A stretch of DNA of 33,245 nt from Byssochlamys sp. IMV 00236 (Eukaryota; Ascomycota; Eurotiomycetes; Eurotiales; Thermoascaceae). The stretch is taken from positions 1 to 33,245 of the forward strand of contig MSJH02000094.1 of assembly GCA_001931875.2 (NCBI GenBank), given 5' to 3'. Positions within the stretch are counted from its first letter, which is position 1. Every line of letters starts with the position of its first letter. The notes beneath the pieces were generated by a model that worked only from the letters and a program-made list of their open reading frames with translations, did not search any database and was not told the origin of the DNA. A program made the translations under genes and the position numbers. Positions 11,101 through 22,699 of this stretch are shown here, one piece after another.

Positions 11101-13544
11101 GATTTACGAGAGCCACGTCAGACGAGCGCGCCAACTGACAAGCTCACGTCATTAACACTTTATAATCCAATGACAAAAGCAGGAGCCAATATCACATCCA
11201 TCTTGAGCGCTTCTAAACTAGCCGAGGATATCATCTTTTGTATTAGCGAAAGGCTGGGTATTAACGTTCCTGAAAAGATGACGTGTGATGACTATGAGAT
11301 GGATATCAATCTTATTCCATTTTGGAAAGCAGAAGGTATATTGAGCAACATCTATGACTATCCAGGCATTGTCGAAGCTCCAGCTCTTTCCTCTGTACAC
11401 CTTGCTATCTTGGACTTACTTTTGGAAAATGCTCATCCAGACATAAGCTCACCCACTCTAACGGAGTACCTGCTAGGCTATGATTTATCTAATCCTAGGA
11501 TGCCAGTGATTCAAGAGACACAAAACAATCGTGCTTCTCTCATCTGTTTCCACACGATCCTGAAAATGCTTCAACAAGGTGTTGACTCTGGCTTGACGAC
11601 CCATGACTCGATGGTGATTGATTCCGTAGAATCCATACCGCTTTTGATCGACACACACCCCCTCTTGGCTGAAAAGTGCTACAAGCTTATCTATAGATTA
11701 TGCGCCAAGAAATCGATATCTTCATCTACTATGCGTTACTTGCGAAACACTGGAAACTTTTTCTACAAGCAATTTGAAGCCATGTCGAGTCGCTTGGAGA
11801 CTGATCTTTATGTTGAATCCTGTCCATTCTCTGGCACGCTTCGTTGTGCTGATGGTACCGAAATCAGGTCTGATTTCTTCAGGGTGCGAGCCAAATTGCA
11901 TCAAAGAGCTTGGTTACTTCAGCTGATCGCTTTGGAACTACATGCAACAACGCACATGAAACAAAAGGCCAATATCAATCGACTACTTGAACTACTCTAT
12001 GGACGTTCACCAGACACAGATATCAGCATACACGAACAACAGGAGACTCCTCTTTTCTCTCAGGGCTCATTCCACACACTCCAGCAACCTTTAGTGAAGA
12101 TGCTTGAGTTTGTCAGTTCTCTTGAATTTGTCTGGCAAGATGATCTTGTGAAGGATGGACCAATACAAGAAATCAACTACTTTAGACAGTTTATTCCTGA
12201 AGACTTTTACATGACGAGTGAAGATGGAGTCAATTTGTATGATATTCGTAGTATCTATGGCTACTTACGATTAGTCCAAATTGCAGAATACGCCAATAGT
12301 CCAGACACAGAGTTGATTGAAAAGGAAATGGGTGATATCCTTGCAGCCTGTATGTCCCTCAATCGAAGCAAGGAAATCACTCATGCAAGACGACATTGTA
12401 TGAAGGCTTGGAAACAAGTGATCCATATCTCACTTTTGGAATGTTTTGATCTTTTGAACACACAAGAAAGAGAAAAGACCATATACGAGCTTCTGGCCAT
12501 GGTACTCTCAAAGATATTGAATGCGCAAAATTACGACTCAGATATGGTCAAAAGCATGAGTGAAGTGGCATTGGCTTTGATCAATAGACTTCGAAAAGAA
12601 AAGGACTCGCGTACGATTGCTCAACTGCCGGTAGATAAGCTTCGACATGCGTTTAATGGAATCATTGAGTGTATTTGCCAGCAGAACATTAAAATGACTG
12701 TGCGAGGCGATTTGTATACAGCATTAACCAATCTGTTGCTGTATATCAACAGATACAAGCGAGATGAATCATATATAGAGTTTGAAAAGTATATGGTCAA
12801 TGTTGTCATTTCTTACAAGGCTGGGCTTCTTGATACTCTCTGTAGAGATGCTATTGACGGATTAGACATTTGGAAGACGACAGCGTTCATTGCAATTGAT
12901 GCGTTGAATACAATGACCCTTCGTGCTGGTAGTGATGTTGTTCAATCGTATCTCTTGAATAGGAATTTCTTACAGTACACCATTGATATGCTCAAGTATG
13001 ATGATTCAGCTTTGGTTCATATATTAGAATCTATTGATGGTAAGTTAAAGTTGAAAGAATCGACATATGCTAACAATTTGTACAGCATCACAGTTGCCAC
13101 TCTATATCTTTGAGGCCAGAATGTCTATCCTGCTCCGTCTTGCTATGAACCCTGATGGTGCTGAGCTCCTGTTTGACAATCAAATCTTTGAAGTACTCTG
13201 TCAAAGCCTCTTTATGAGAGTAGAGCAACAAAACCCCGCATCCGTACAGGCTAACATAAGCACATCGGGTGAACTTTTAGATCGATACCAGCGAGTGATG
13301 CTACCGACATTGAAGCTCATTGTTGCCATTCTTTCTACTTTTGGTAAAAAGAATGCCAAAGTTATATCAAAGGTAAAAGAAAAATAAAAATAAACAAGGG
13401 AGAAATACTCACTCTTATTAGGTACAAATGTGGCTCAAGAAACAAGATACGGCCATCAACAATATATTAAAGACTGAAGGACAGCAAAATGTGTCTCAAG
13501 AGGCCGTGAAGCTAATTCGCATCATTCAAAACTATACAAAATAA
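8138..13544 (+). CDS. NUP192: Inner-ring nucleoporin NUP192/NUP205
   Basis: Exons 8138..8330, 8390..13039, 13086..13372 and 13422..13544 encode about 1750 aa, between yeast Nup192 (1683) and human NUP205 (2012). It is a helical-solenoid scaffold of the nuclear pore inner ring. Family hallmarks near the N-terminus are a K.KFLGLLNNQPKN block and LFLSDQLDINEHVA; the rest is continuous alpha-solenoid. The ATG at 8138 is chosen because an in-frame ATG at 8069 would add a hydrophobic leader from T-rich DNA, unlike the family. Intron 1 is ambiguous: either GC-AG from 8331 (GCAAGT) or GT-AG from 8337, differing by two residues. The 4650-nt exon 2 is by far the largest in the window. AATAAA lies at 13597. 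Confidence 0.9.
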
Positions 13545-14296
13545 TATCAAAGAACACTCTTTGGTTTATTGTAAATTTCATAAAGCTTTGCTATTTAATA
13601 AAGATGATACATTCTAAAACAATAAACTGTCTCTTTTAATTCTTTTCAAGCAGCAATGCAACTTGAGGATTAGTATAGAAAGTGAACATAATGTACAAGT
13701 AAATCAGTGTCTCTTCCTTGAACAAATCGAGGAACTGTTTCATCAATTTATCCTCCCAGAATTGGAGCTTAAGCACCAATACTTTCGAGAAGCTCTACTA
13801 CAAATCTTACTACACAGGCATCATCCAGCGCAGCCTTTACAAGTTCAATTTTTTTCAACGGGGAACACTATTACATTAGGAGCTGGAGTGGAGCCAACTG
13901 AGACTGTATTAGGAACGACAATAATCAATATGTTGGCGCTGCGAAGACGGACAATGTGATAGATGCCGGTCCCCTGGTATCCTCAAATTGGATTATATGA
14001 AGTCTATCCCCCCAATGAAATTGAATATTCACCTTGTGTAAATAAAGAGCATCTGTCATATTGTTCTTCTTAGTTTCCCCAGCATTTTTAGATTGTAGCA
14101 AAGAGTTCCTTTCATTGGCTGTACACTCGATCCGGACTTTTTCCTAGTCACAATTTATTTGACACACACACAAGGCATCAAAAAAATCTTCACTCTGCTT
14201 TTTTCTCTTTTTTTAAAAGAAAAAAAAAAACAAAACTAAAGGTAATCCAAATCATATTATAATGTAGAAAAAAACGACTAATGGACGAAAAGAAAT
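13545..14296. other. Spacer with unassigned 99-codon open stretch
   Basis: Between NUP192 and eIF4E. A plus-strand open frame at 13663-13959 reads as plausible protein (Leu/Gln-rich start, then GTTIINMLALRRR) but has no ATG until its end, and I could find no upstream exon that joins it. The reverse strand is also open for about 37 codons across its distal part. It may be a gene fragment or chance. The last 150 bp (poly-T, then poly-A near 14200-14230) probably serve as the eIF4E promoter and leader. Confidence 0.35.
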
Positions 14297-15193
14297 ATGT
14301 CAGACGAGACACATCCTACTGTTGAAGAACAAGAACAAAAGCAACAAGTATCACAACAAGATGCCACTTTAGAACCTAGTGTAGAAGAAAAGACACAAGG
14401 CGACATTGACAACATTGAAGACAATACCAACAATGAGAAACAAGACGATGATGGAGCTCCCAAGACTGTCTTTGACGATCCAAAGGAGTTCAACGTGAAG
14501 CACCCTCTTCAGAACACTTGGACTTTATGGTTCGATAATCCAGGAAAGAAAGCCAATGCTACTAATTGGTCTGAAAACCTGAAAGAAATCGTCAACGTCA
14601 ACACGGTAGAAGACTTTTGGGGGTAAGTTTAAGAATTCAGGTGATATCAATTCTTATCATTTTCAATAGCGTTTACAACAATATTCCCAAAGTAAGCATA
14701 CTTGAAGTCAACTCAAACTACCACGTATTCAAAAAAGGTGTTCGTCCAGAATGGGAAGATCCCTTTAACGCGAACGGTGGTAAATTTAGTGTACAGTTGC
14801 CTAGAAATAGAACTGGTGAAGCTATCAACGATTACTGGCTCAATCTGGTAATGTAAAAAATCAGTGTAAGAGCGGACGGTTGAACTTATTTATGTGTATA
14901 GATGCTTGCCATGTTTGGTGAGCAGTTTCAATATGAAGACGAAATCTGTGGTGCTGTAGTTTCTGTTCGTAAGGTATTTTACAGAATTGCTCTTTGGACA
15001 AAGACCTCTCAAAGAAATGAAAAGATTGAGACTATCGGGTATGTTGTGATATTCAATCAAATGACATATATTAACTAGCTTTTATAGACGCCAATTGAAA
15101 GAATTCCTTAACCTTGGTACTGCAACAAATGTGGAGTTTACACCTCACGGAGACAGCGCAGCAAAAACAAGCGAGAATAGGTTTACAGTTTAA
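14297..15193 (+). CDS. eIF4E: Translation initiation factor eIF4E
   Basis: Four exons (14297..14622, 14670..14847, 14902..15038, 15088..15193) give 248 aa. This is the mRNA cap-binding subunit of eIF4F. Seen in the sequence: HPLQNTWTLWF at 69-79; cap-stacking Trp91 (TNWSEN) and Trp137-Glu138 (EWEDP); dorsal-face VEDFW ending at Trp108, which contacts eIF4G; the CGAVVSVRK strand; and a C-terminal NRFTV like the family's NRFVV end. The first 60 residues are an acidic, Gln-rich extension (many E, Q, D), longer than in the human protein (217 aa). A Phe stands where most eIF4Es have Trp in the GGK[W/F] segment. AATAAA at 15207 follows the stop by 13 nt. Confidence 0.96.
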
Positions 15194-17366
15194 AAAAAAA
15201 AAGAGTAATAAAGAGATTGTACAGATTTTTCGGTCTATGAGTGTTCTTGCTGTCATTTTTACTCTTTAAAGAAGCTATGGCATTGTCTTGAGAGGGGAAA
15301 GAAAGGTTAATAAACCATATTCATATTCCTTCTTTTTTCATATGACTCTAATATGTTCCTTCTCATAAACATAGAAAAAGAAAGAAAAGGTTCAAACACT
15401 GTATTTACATCACACATACAGCTATTGTAAAGTGTTGGTTATCAATCAAGATAGCTTAAAGACTACAATTTATAAAACGGCAATAGTGCAGAGTACATAG
15501 AATAAAGAGACACTTTCAACATGCGCATGCATTGTAGCACTTGTTCGTAATAATCAGAAATCTGTATCACGATTTATTTTGCTTAAAAAGGTAGATTGTA
15601 TGGATACAGTGAAAACAGTGCCAACGGACGATATTAATTTAAACACTCTTTCGTTACTAATCTTTAATTGTATTACAATCTATATCTGCCAGTTGATGAA
15701 TCACTTTTCGGTCATTTTCTGCCAGCGTTCACTTTTAAGAATTTTAGCTCCTTCTTACTGCACCAGTTTGAAAAAAAGGACATGTATTGCATCAAATTTG
15801 CGAATATTCGGTTCTCAATACTTGCTTGAATTCGTATAATTTACCAGCGAAGGGGAGTTGTGACAAGTATGCTTCGTTTAAATATCGCATAATCTGTGCT
15901 TCAGTATTTACAGGGTAAAACAATTTTATTAAAGATATTTTTAGTGACAAGTCCTCCTTTTCATGAAACCAAATACATCATTTGAAAGGTATTTTTTATA
16001 GGTGTACGCATTAGCATTAAGTCTCGTTAATGGTAATAGAATTGGATCTGTTGGATCATATTTGTAGCATATTTCCAAGTCTTTAGAGTCTTATATCCGT
16101 TTTTTAAGATCTACAACATTTTTCTGATTGTATTCGACATAAAATAGTAAACAAAGGGTTTGTTCACTCGTTAGATACATCTTGATTAAAGAAGAAAAAG
16201 AGAGGAGAAAGAATTTAAACCAAAGTATCACTCTGAATGGAGGAACAACACTATAGGCTTCAGATATCTTATTAATCAAATTATTAAAGGCTTCGGCCAT
16301 CCTTCAAACAGATTTCGGCTAGTAAGCGGTGTAATAGCCTCACGCTAAGGGTTCTGCTTTGCAAATCGTCAATATTCGCTTCCAACAATGTAATTTTGGC
16401 TCTATTGTTGATTGTTGTATTCAGCTTTAATTTGTTATTTGAAATAAGGCAGTTAAGTCGATAACTACTGAAGTAAAATTTGAATGAGAGCTTTATAGGG
16501 AAATATTAATGTTGTCAATAAGATTATTTTTTACATCAGATGCGATAGAAGAAAGTAGAATGTATGCTTTACTATAAAGTATTACATTGATTCATATCAA
16601 ACACGTCACTGAGTGCTTGTGGGCTTGATACTGATGACTTATGATGCCAATAAGTTTAGCGCTTGTGGGCGAGAGAAGGAGTATCATATTAGTTGTCTAT
16701 TCCAAGCTATAAATTCCAGCGCTCTTATATTTCTTCCTTCATCAAGTTTATTATTATTACCATACTTTATAAAGAATTTGTAAACAACAAAAGTATTAGG
16801 GGTAAATGCAGTCCAATTGACGGTAGAAGCACTGTAAAGAAGGTATAGCCTACTTTTGAAAAAAGAACAAAACGAGGATGTTGCACTTTAGGACTTATAT
16901 ACTTATACACTTTATTCATTTGCACAAAGTGCATCTCTGTTTTTTTTTTTTTGTATTATTTTGGGGTGCATCTACATATTAGTAAGCATTTATAATACAG
17001 TAAGCATTTGATCAGTATGAAGTACTTGTGGACAATGCATTTTCACTGGGAAATACCTATCCATAAGCTTAACTCAATTGAGACAATGATTTTCTTTATT
17101 TCTCGTTCATTACGCAACCTAGAATAAAAATGACTATCCTCAGACCCTTAAACCATTTTCCCTCTCTAAACAGTAGTTTACCCTTCCTCCCATTCAGATA
17201 AAGACCACACACTACTGTTATGTGAGACAGAGATGCTCGTAAAAGCAAAAGATGTCGGAGCACAAAATAGAAATCCTGATACACAAATTCAATGGAAAAA
17301 AAAATCACTAAAAAATGGCCCTTTTTTCTTTTGTCAACCCTATTTTTCTCTCTTTTTTTTATACCA
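15194..17366. other. 2.2 kb region without intact gene
   Basis: This holds the eIF4E 3' end, the decayed minus-strand gene described separately (about 15792-16515), and from about 16520 A+T-rich DNA with poly-T at 16941-16952. The transcription factor's leader, with a pyrimidine-rich tract at 17321-17361, closes it. Two similar GCTTGTGGGC strings (near 16615 and 16663) are the only short repeat noticed. No RNA gene was recognised. Confidence 0.4.
15792..16515 (-). pseudogene. Decayed protein gene of unknown family
   Basis: Three overlapping minus-strand frames carry protein-like sequence that does not join cleanly. First, about 16515-16300 without an ATG includes TLLEANIDDLQSRTLSVRLL. Second, 16300-16091 starts with ATG (MAEAFNNLINKIS) and holds a possible GT-AG intron (GTGATA to ATCAAG). 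The same frame continues past a TAA at 16091-16093 as DSKDLEICYKYDPTDPILLP. Third, shifted one frame, a TGA at 15978-15980 is followed by WFHEKEDLSLKISLIKLFYP and LNEAYLSQLPFAGKLYEFKQ, ending at TGA 15792. The amino-acid makeup is gene-like and all pieces lie in order on one strand. At least two stops and a frame change argue for a pseudogene, though a complex intron pattern is possible. Function unknown. Confidence 0.45.
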
Positions 17367-19744
17367 ATGTATGAAGAACCACCACCGTTGCCTTTCCCTT
17401 CTTTAAACATGCTCAAGGGACAAGTAAAAGACATAATAAGCATGCAACGGAACCCTACAACTCCGGATGTAGAGTTTAAATTTTTCTGCCCCTCAACTAC
17501 AAACCCTACTGGCTCCAAAAAACCTAAAGCAAGTAAAAAATCCTGTGATGTTTGCAAGAAGAAGAAGATAAAATGTGACAACAACAATATGGATAACGAG
17601 CCATGTGAAAGGAAAGGCACTTGTCCCTGTATCTATCATAAAGGATTAGAGGACGACACTATGAGTGGATCAAGTAGGAAAGAAATCATGCCATCAAACA
17701 CTGTAGTCCGCAAACCAAGCCTATTATATAGCGGGCACTATGTTGGGGAGACATCCTTTTGCGCTTACGTCGATCTTTTCAAGGACCATAGATCTGTCAT
17801 AAGAGAAGAACATCAGTTTCCAGCTATAAATGCACCACCGTCTATACCATCCTTAAGCATGAATGACCAACTTTATTTATTAGATATTTATTATGCAAAC
17901 ATTAACCCATACTATCCTTTACTAAATAAAAAGGAGATGACTGACCAGCTCTACTTGATCAATCGCCATGAACCCACCTATCTGTCACCTTTATTCTTTT
18001 ATGCTCTCTTTGCTCGAGCATCAAGCTTTGTACAGGATCGATTCAATGACGAGAGCAAGTCCTTTGAACAGATTGGAAACGAGTGTCTAAAATACGCCAT
18101 CTATCTACGACCATTTTACCAGGATCGACCGAGGGTTAGTACGGTGTTGGCTTTGGTAATCTTGGCTAACCACATGGAGCAAACAAAATTACCAGAGAGC
18201 CTGACACAAGCATGGCTTTGGTCCGGAGAAGCGTTCCGTCTATCGCTCGATTTGGGAATTCACCGGTCCATGATATCCGCTGAGGAAGACATGCATGGCC
18301 AACTATGTATTAGAGCCTTCTGGCTTGCTTTTATTACAGACTGTACAATTAGTATGGCCTATGGTCGTCCATGCTCGACAGAAGAGAAGGTCTTGTAGGT
18401 ATGATTAGGTAATCATGGGATCTGTTTACTCATACTTGTGTAGTGACGTTTCTCCACCTTCAAAATCGATTCATGATGACGAGTCTGTCACCGAATGGGT
18501 AGAGGGCCTCAACACGACGATATCACTCTGCAAGATTGCTGCACGCGTAATTAAATTTAATTATAGTCCTCCACCTCCTTTCGAAATGCCAAGTCCTGTT
18601 AAGGTAAATATTAATGTGAATTACTTCCCCTCTCCTCCTTTCTCTTCCCCCCTTCTGTCAAAGAGAAAAACACTCCTCATTATTTTAGAGACATAATGCA
18701 TTTTTGGCTAGCGTTGACTCATGGTTGACTGATATCATGTATCCTTCAATGGATGAACCTGAGTCACCCATGAACCAACCGGTTATTATACAAAGAGAAG
18801 AAACGATCTTGTCAAAGCGTTTGGAATTTGAAAAGAAAATGTTCTTGTTGACAAACTTGATCTTGCTTCATCGTCCATATGTTCATGAGATGGTGCGAAA
18901 CAACAATAGTCGTCCCTCAAATGATATTTGCAGTTACGCTGCCATCATGATCACAGATTCTGCTTATCGTTTGGATGTCAATGAGTTGATCCAGTATCAT
19001 TCAAAATCATCTATCTTGGCGTATGCCTTGATAATCGCGCTTCGTATACACGTCATGAACGCGGCTACTCCCAGTTATGCCGATAAATTCAACGCAGATA
19101 AAAATTACAGCTACAGCGTCGAGATTATATCCAAGCTGCCTCAATGTGCTACAGGTCACTCTTTATTGAACTGTGCCCTGCAAGATCTTCAAGGTCAGTA
19201 CCGAAACTGTAAGAATGTTGAAAGAGAACACAGTATGACACCGATGCCGATGACACCTGTGGATATACCGCAAGATGAACAAAAAAAGAAGAAAAGAAAA
19301 GAAAGAGAAGATCCAGTCATCCCCACCATTAGACAATATCAGCATGGGAAGAAGAGAAAAAAAGGAAAATCATCTGCCAAGCAGAAACAGGAGCAGATGA
19401 TCCTAATCGATATGAACAATAATCAATTGAGTCAAGACAAGCAGGAAGAGAAAGAACAGGCTCAATGTGAAGCATCATTCATTCAAGAACAACATCATCA
19501 ACAACAGTCATTCATTGACAATAATATCCAGCATTTTATACCAGAAGAATTACACTTGAACATAGATCCATATCAGCATTTCTATAATGAACAAGTTTAT
19601 AACCAACTTTTATTTCAAGATGACGGTGTCATATCCATTGACTATGACTTTTGTGATCAAGATAACAATGTACAAGAATACTGTGTTGATCTTCAAGATA
19701 ATTTAGGAGTATCCATACAATTAGCATCCAAAAAGCATCAATAA
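17367..19744 (+). CDS. Fungal transcription factor with atypical Zn cluster
   Basis: Exons 17367..18394, 18444..18603 and 18689..19744 give 747 aa. A basic Zn-cluster (KKSCDVCKKKKIKC) begins near residue 58 and is followed by a fungal-specific transcription factor domain (YYANINPYYPLL, LAL.ILANHMEQ, LWSGEAFRLSLDLGIHRS, AFWLAFITDC..S..YGRPC). The cysteines are at 60, 63, 70, 80, 85 and 87. The usual C-x2-C-x6-C at the second half is replaced by C-x4-C-x-C, as if about three codons were lost. The C-terminus has two Lys/Arg-rich nuclear-localisation-like stretches and a Gln-rich tail. An in-frame ATG at 17292 would add a hydrophobic segment encoded by a pyrimidine-rich leader, so 17367 is preferred. 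Intron 1 uses donor GTAGGT; intron 2 is 85 nt. Targets unknown. Confidence 0.82.
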
Positions 19745-19856
19745 AAGATATCGTTAGTTTTCATTGTCCCTTCTTGTCTCCTTTTTTTTTTTTTGAATGA
19801 TATCTGTCTATCCTCTTATTCTTTCTTTCTCTCCTTTTTTAAATCATTCTTTATTC

Positions 19857-20747
19857 ATGTCCAAGTCCTCTTCGATATTAAGAGAGTAAAAAAAAAAAAA
19901 ATAGTTGGTTGAAAATTATATCAAACATTAACCATTTTACTAGGTACAAATTAGTCATAGTGGGTGAAGGAGGTAACGTGTGTGTCATCCATATCATACA
20001 AGAGTGAATATTCACTATTAGAGAACAGGTGTTGGTAAATCAGCCATGACCATTCAATTTATTCAATCACACTTTATTGATGAATATGATCCTACGATTG
20101 AAGGTGAACATTTACAAAATACGTGTACATACTTTCCCTTTATTTATTTATTTAAACAGATTCATATCGTAAGCAGTGTATTATTGATAATGAGGGTGCC
20201 TTATTGGATATTTTGGATACTGCTGGACAAGAAGAATATAGGTAAACAAGAAGTTTAGATATTCAACCAGACTAAAATGCATCATTATACAATTATAGTG
20301 CTATGAGAGAACAATATATGCGAATTGGAGAAGGATTCCTGTTGGTTTACTCCATTACTTCCTTTCGTTCATTTGAAGAAGTTCAAAAGTTATACAGTCA
20401 AATTGAACGAGTTAAAGACATCGAGGTATTTCCTGTTATTTTAATTGGTAATAAATGCGATCTTGAAACCGATAGACAAGTATCACCTCAAGGTATGTAT
20501 GTATTGCTTCTCATATATGTTCATTATTATTCATATTATCCTAGTCGGAAAGGAATTAGCTAAAAAGTATGGTTGTCAGTTTGTTGAAACATCCGCCAAA
20601 CAAGGAATCAGGATAGACGACGCATTTTATGGAATCGTACGTGAGATTAGACGACTGAATCAAGAAAAGATAAAAAACCAGCAATTTAACGTTGACAGGG
20701 ATAAAGAAGGACTGCTCATGGATAGCTGTGGTTGTATACTAATGTAA
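19857..20747 (+). CDS. RAS: Ras family small GTPase
   Basis: Six exons (19857..19885, 19944..19972, 20029..20103, 20160..20241, 20299..20492, 20545..20747) give 203 aa, the usual Ras size. It is a membrane-anchored GTP switch controlling growth and morphogenesis. G1 is GEGGVGKS (17-24), the effector loop YDPTIEDSY (39-47), G3 DTAGQ (64-68), G4 NKCD and G5 ETSAK. Positions equal to H-Ras Gly12 and Gln61 are unchanged (Gly19, Gln68); Ala11 is Glu18. The C-terminus ends CGCILM: Cys200 is the prenylation site of a CAAX box and Cys198 a possible palmitate site. The first two coding exons are 29 nt each, and the P-loop is assembled across an intron. It starts 112 bp after the transcription factor stop. 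Confidence 0.95.
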
Positions 20748-20972
20748 TAAAATATAATTTCTAATTTTAATACTGATAATGACGATTCTGGCTCATTACA
20801 GCTTGTCTATTTTATTTGTTTAATTATCATCAGTTCTCTCTGTTCTTCTTTTTTGAGCCACGCTAGATTCTACATTTGTATCATCCATTTTGCGTTTTTC
20901 ACTATTAAATACAGTTCGTCAACCAGTCGCTTTTTTTTTTTTTCTCTTTCTTCTATTGTTTCCCTTCGCTCC

Positions 20973-22635
20973 TTACTCTGGTGATGCAAATGCGACCTTG
21001 TCACTAAGTGGAAATGATATACAGTACATGTCTTTTTTGGGCGCTACATTACGAACATAATGAAGACTGGTTTTGACAGGATCAGGTGTCTCTCCTAGCA
21101 CTTTAGTTACTCGCTACAAGTTGTGTAAGTTGACTGCAAATAAAGATCATGACTATCTTATTACCTCAATGATATCTTGATTGGGATCGGGGCTCTTGGT
21201 GAAGCAATGACAGTGGATGTATGGAAGCTTGGAGTTTACGTTAAACAAGTGCTTATAATTATAATATGCTCCACGGAAAGCATCCAAGAACTCGATAGCA
21301 GTTGCTGGTAAATTCATTACAAAGTGATCAAATGTTTTCCATTCATTTTCTGATGTTGCTTGAAGATCTTTTACCGCCTGTCTGATAAACTCTCTTCCGT
21401 CCATGTTGTAAGGGTGAATACCACTCTTTAACTTGTTTATCTTGATATTTTCTTTCATCCACTCAAATGAAGCAGGGTTAAGATCATTAGCATATACGAT
21501 CGACCCTTTCTTGGCTGATGGAATAGCAAATGGACCCACTCCTGCAAATACATCACCTAATCACTCACATAAGCTATTCATGCTCTAATTCAAGATGATT
21601 GTACTTACAGACATATTCCTTTGGCTTAAACAGTTGGATCAATCTCTCATGCTCTGTATGTAATCGTGAGTTCCAATACACCTTTGAAAAGTCAAATTTG
21701 AATCTGCATCCATTTTCTCTCTAAACAAATATCAGTGATGTTCTTTGTAATATTCGACTTCTTTACCACTTCGGCAATCATATCATCTTCACCTGCCAAT
21801 ATTTCCATTTTGAAAAAACGAAATGTAGTATCTATTTGATCGGTCTTGTTTACAACAGTTTTGACATACTTGTTTTTCTAATAAAAACTCTAGTTTATAT
21901 AAATAGAAAAATATGCATAAAAACAAGATGACTTACATCTAAAATAACTTGACCAATTATCTTTTTCCATGGGAAATACTGTTCCTTTAGGTTTAAATGC
22001 GCAATATGTCCAATTTGTGTAAAAGACGAAGGAATCTCGAGTTCTTCTGGAATAACAGATCGAAGTATTTGTTCTATAGAGACAGGTTAGCCATCCATAT
22101 TGTCTTTATCTTCTTTAATCTTACCAGAGTTCCAGTAGTCATAGTCCAAAGTGATTTCATGAGAAACAATGCCCAATGCCTCATTTTTTATCAGCTCCTG
22201 CTCTGTTGGTGATAGGTCCTCTGTGTGTATTTATGCAAATGTTAGTATATCTTTTTATCACGCGTACATTTTATCTTTCTAACCTATATCTTCTAAATCT
22301 CCTCTTAACAATACCAACCTTGCATCATTATCATCAGGAGCAGAGAAAACATTACGAAATCTCGGTTGATTGAATAAACTCCTGTATTCAACTGTTAGAA
22401 ACAAGGAAGAGTTTCTTTTTTGTAAACAACTCACATACATTGATAGAGTCTTTGTAAACAAATGAACTTTCTTTGAAGGCACCTTGACCGCTTTTACTGT
22501 CAACACTTTCTTAAAGGCATCACGGTTAAACACCGTCATGCCTCTGTTCAGAGGTGGTGTCAAAGTAAACATGTAGAAAAAAGAAAGAGTCCTATAGACT
22601 TTGCTACAAAAAAGGAAATTAATGCGATAAGCCAC
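20973..22635 (-). CDS. TRM5: tRNA (guanine37-N1)-methyltransferase TRM5
   Basis: Eight exons (20973..21113, 21165..21556, 21609..21720, 21767..21877, 21937..22073, 22125..22220, 22284..22381, 22439..22635) give 427 aa. The enzyme makes m1G37 next to the anticodon, which prevents frameshifting. Seen: PPLNRGM then AFKK near the start, [12 protein letters not shown] (222-233), the SAM-binding [13 protein letters not shown] (251-263), NDLNP (274-278), the catalytic NLP motif (332-334) and a VRNVAPKK C-terminal block. The ATG at 22635 adds 21 residues that are basic, hydrophobic and free of acidic residues, like a mitochondrial presequence. An internal ATG at 22572 would give a 406-aa cytosolic/nuclear form, matching the dual location known for yeast Trm5. 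The start lies 64 bp from the divergent NOC2 start. Confidence 0.93.
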
Positions 22636-22699
22636 GAAAAAGACAGTCTCTATTTTCCTAATTTAAAAGTTGAATGGATAGATTCTCTTTTATTCAATC
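22636..22699. promoter_or_regulatory. 64-bp bidirectional promoter, TRM5 / NOC2
   Basis: Only 64 bp separate the outermost start codons of two divergent genes, so both promoters and both 5' leaders must fit here or overlap the opposite coding region. The stretch is A+T-rich (TTTAAAAG near 22663 and TTTTATTC near 22688). If TRM5 begins at its internal ATG (22572) the gap is 127 bp. Confidence 0.6.

Noticed and set aside
17292..17366. Upstream in-frame ATG giving the transcription factor a hydrophobic N-terminus
   Set aside because: The segment is the translation of a T-rich leader tract; a membrane anchor before a zinc cluster is unlikely, and the next ATG at 17367 suits better.
22382..22438. 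Reading TRM5 straight through this segment without an intron
   Set aside because: The frame is open, but the segment has a GTATGT donor, CTAAC branch site and ACAG acceptor, and removing it restores the conserved [13 protein letters not shown] block.
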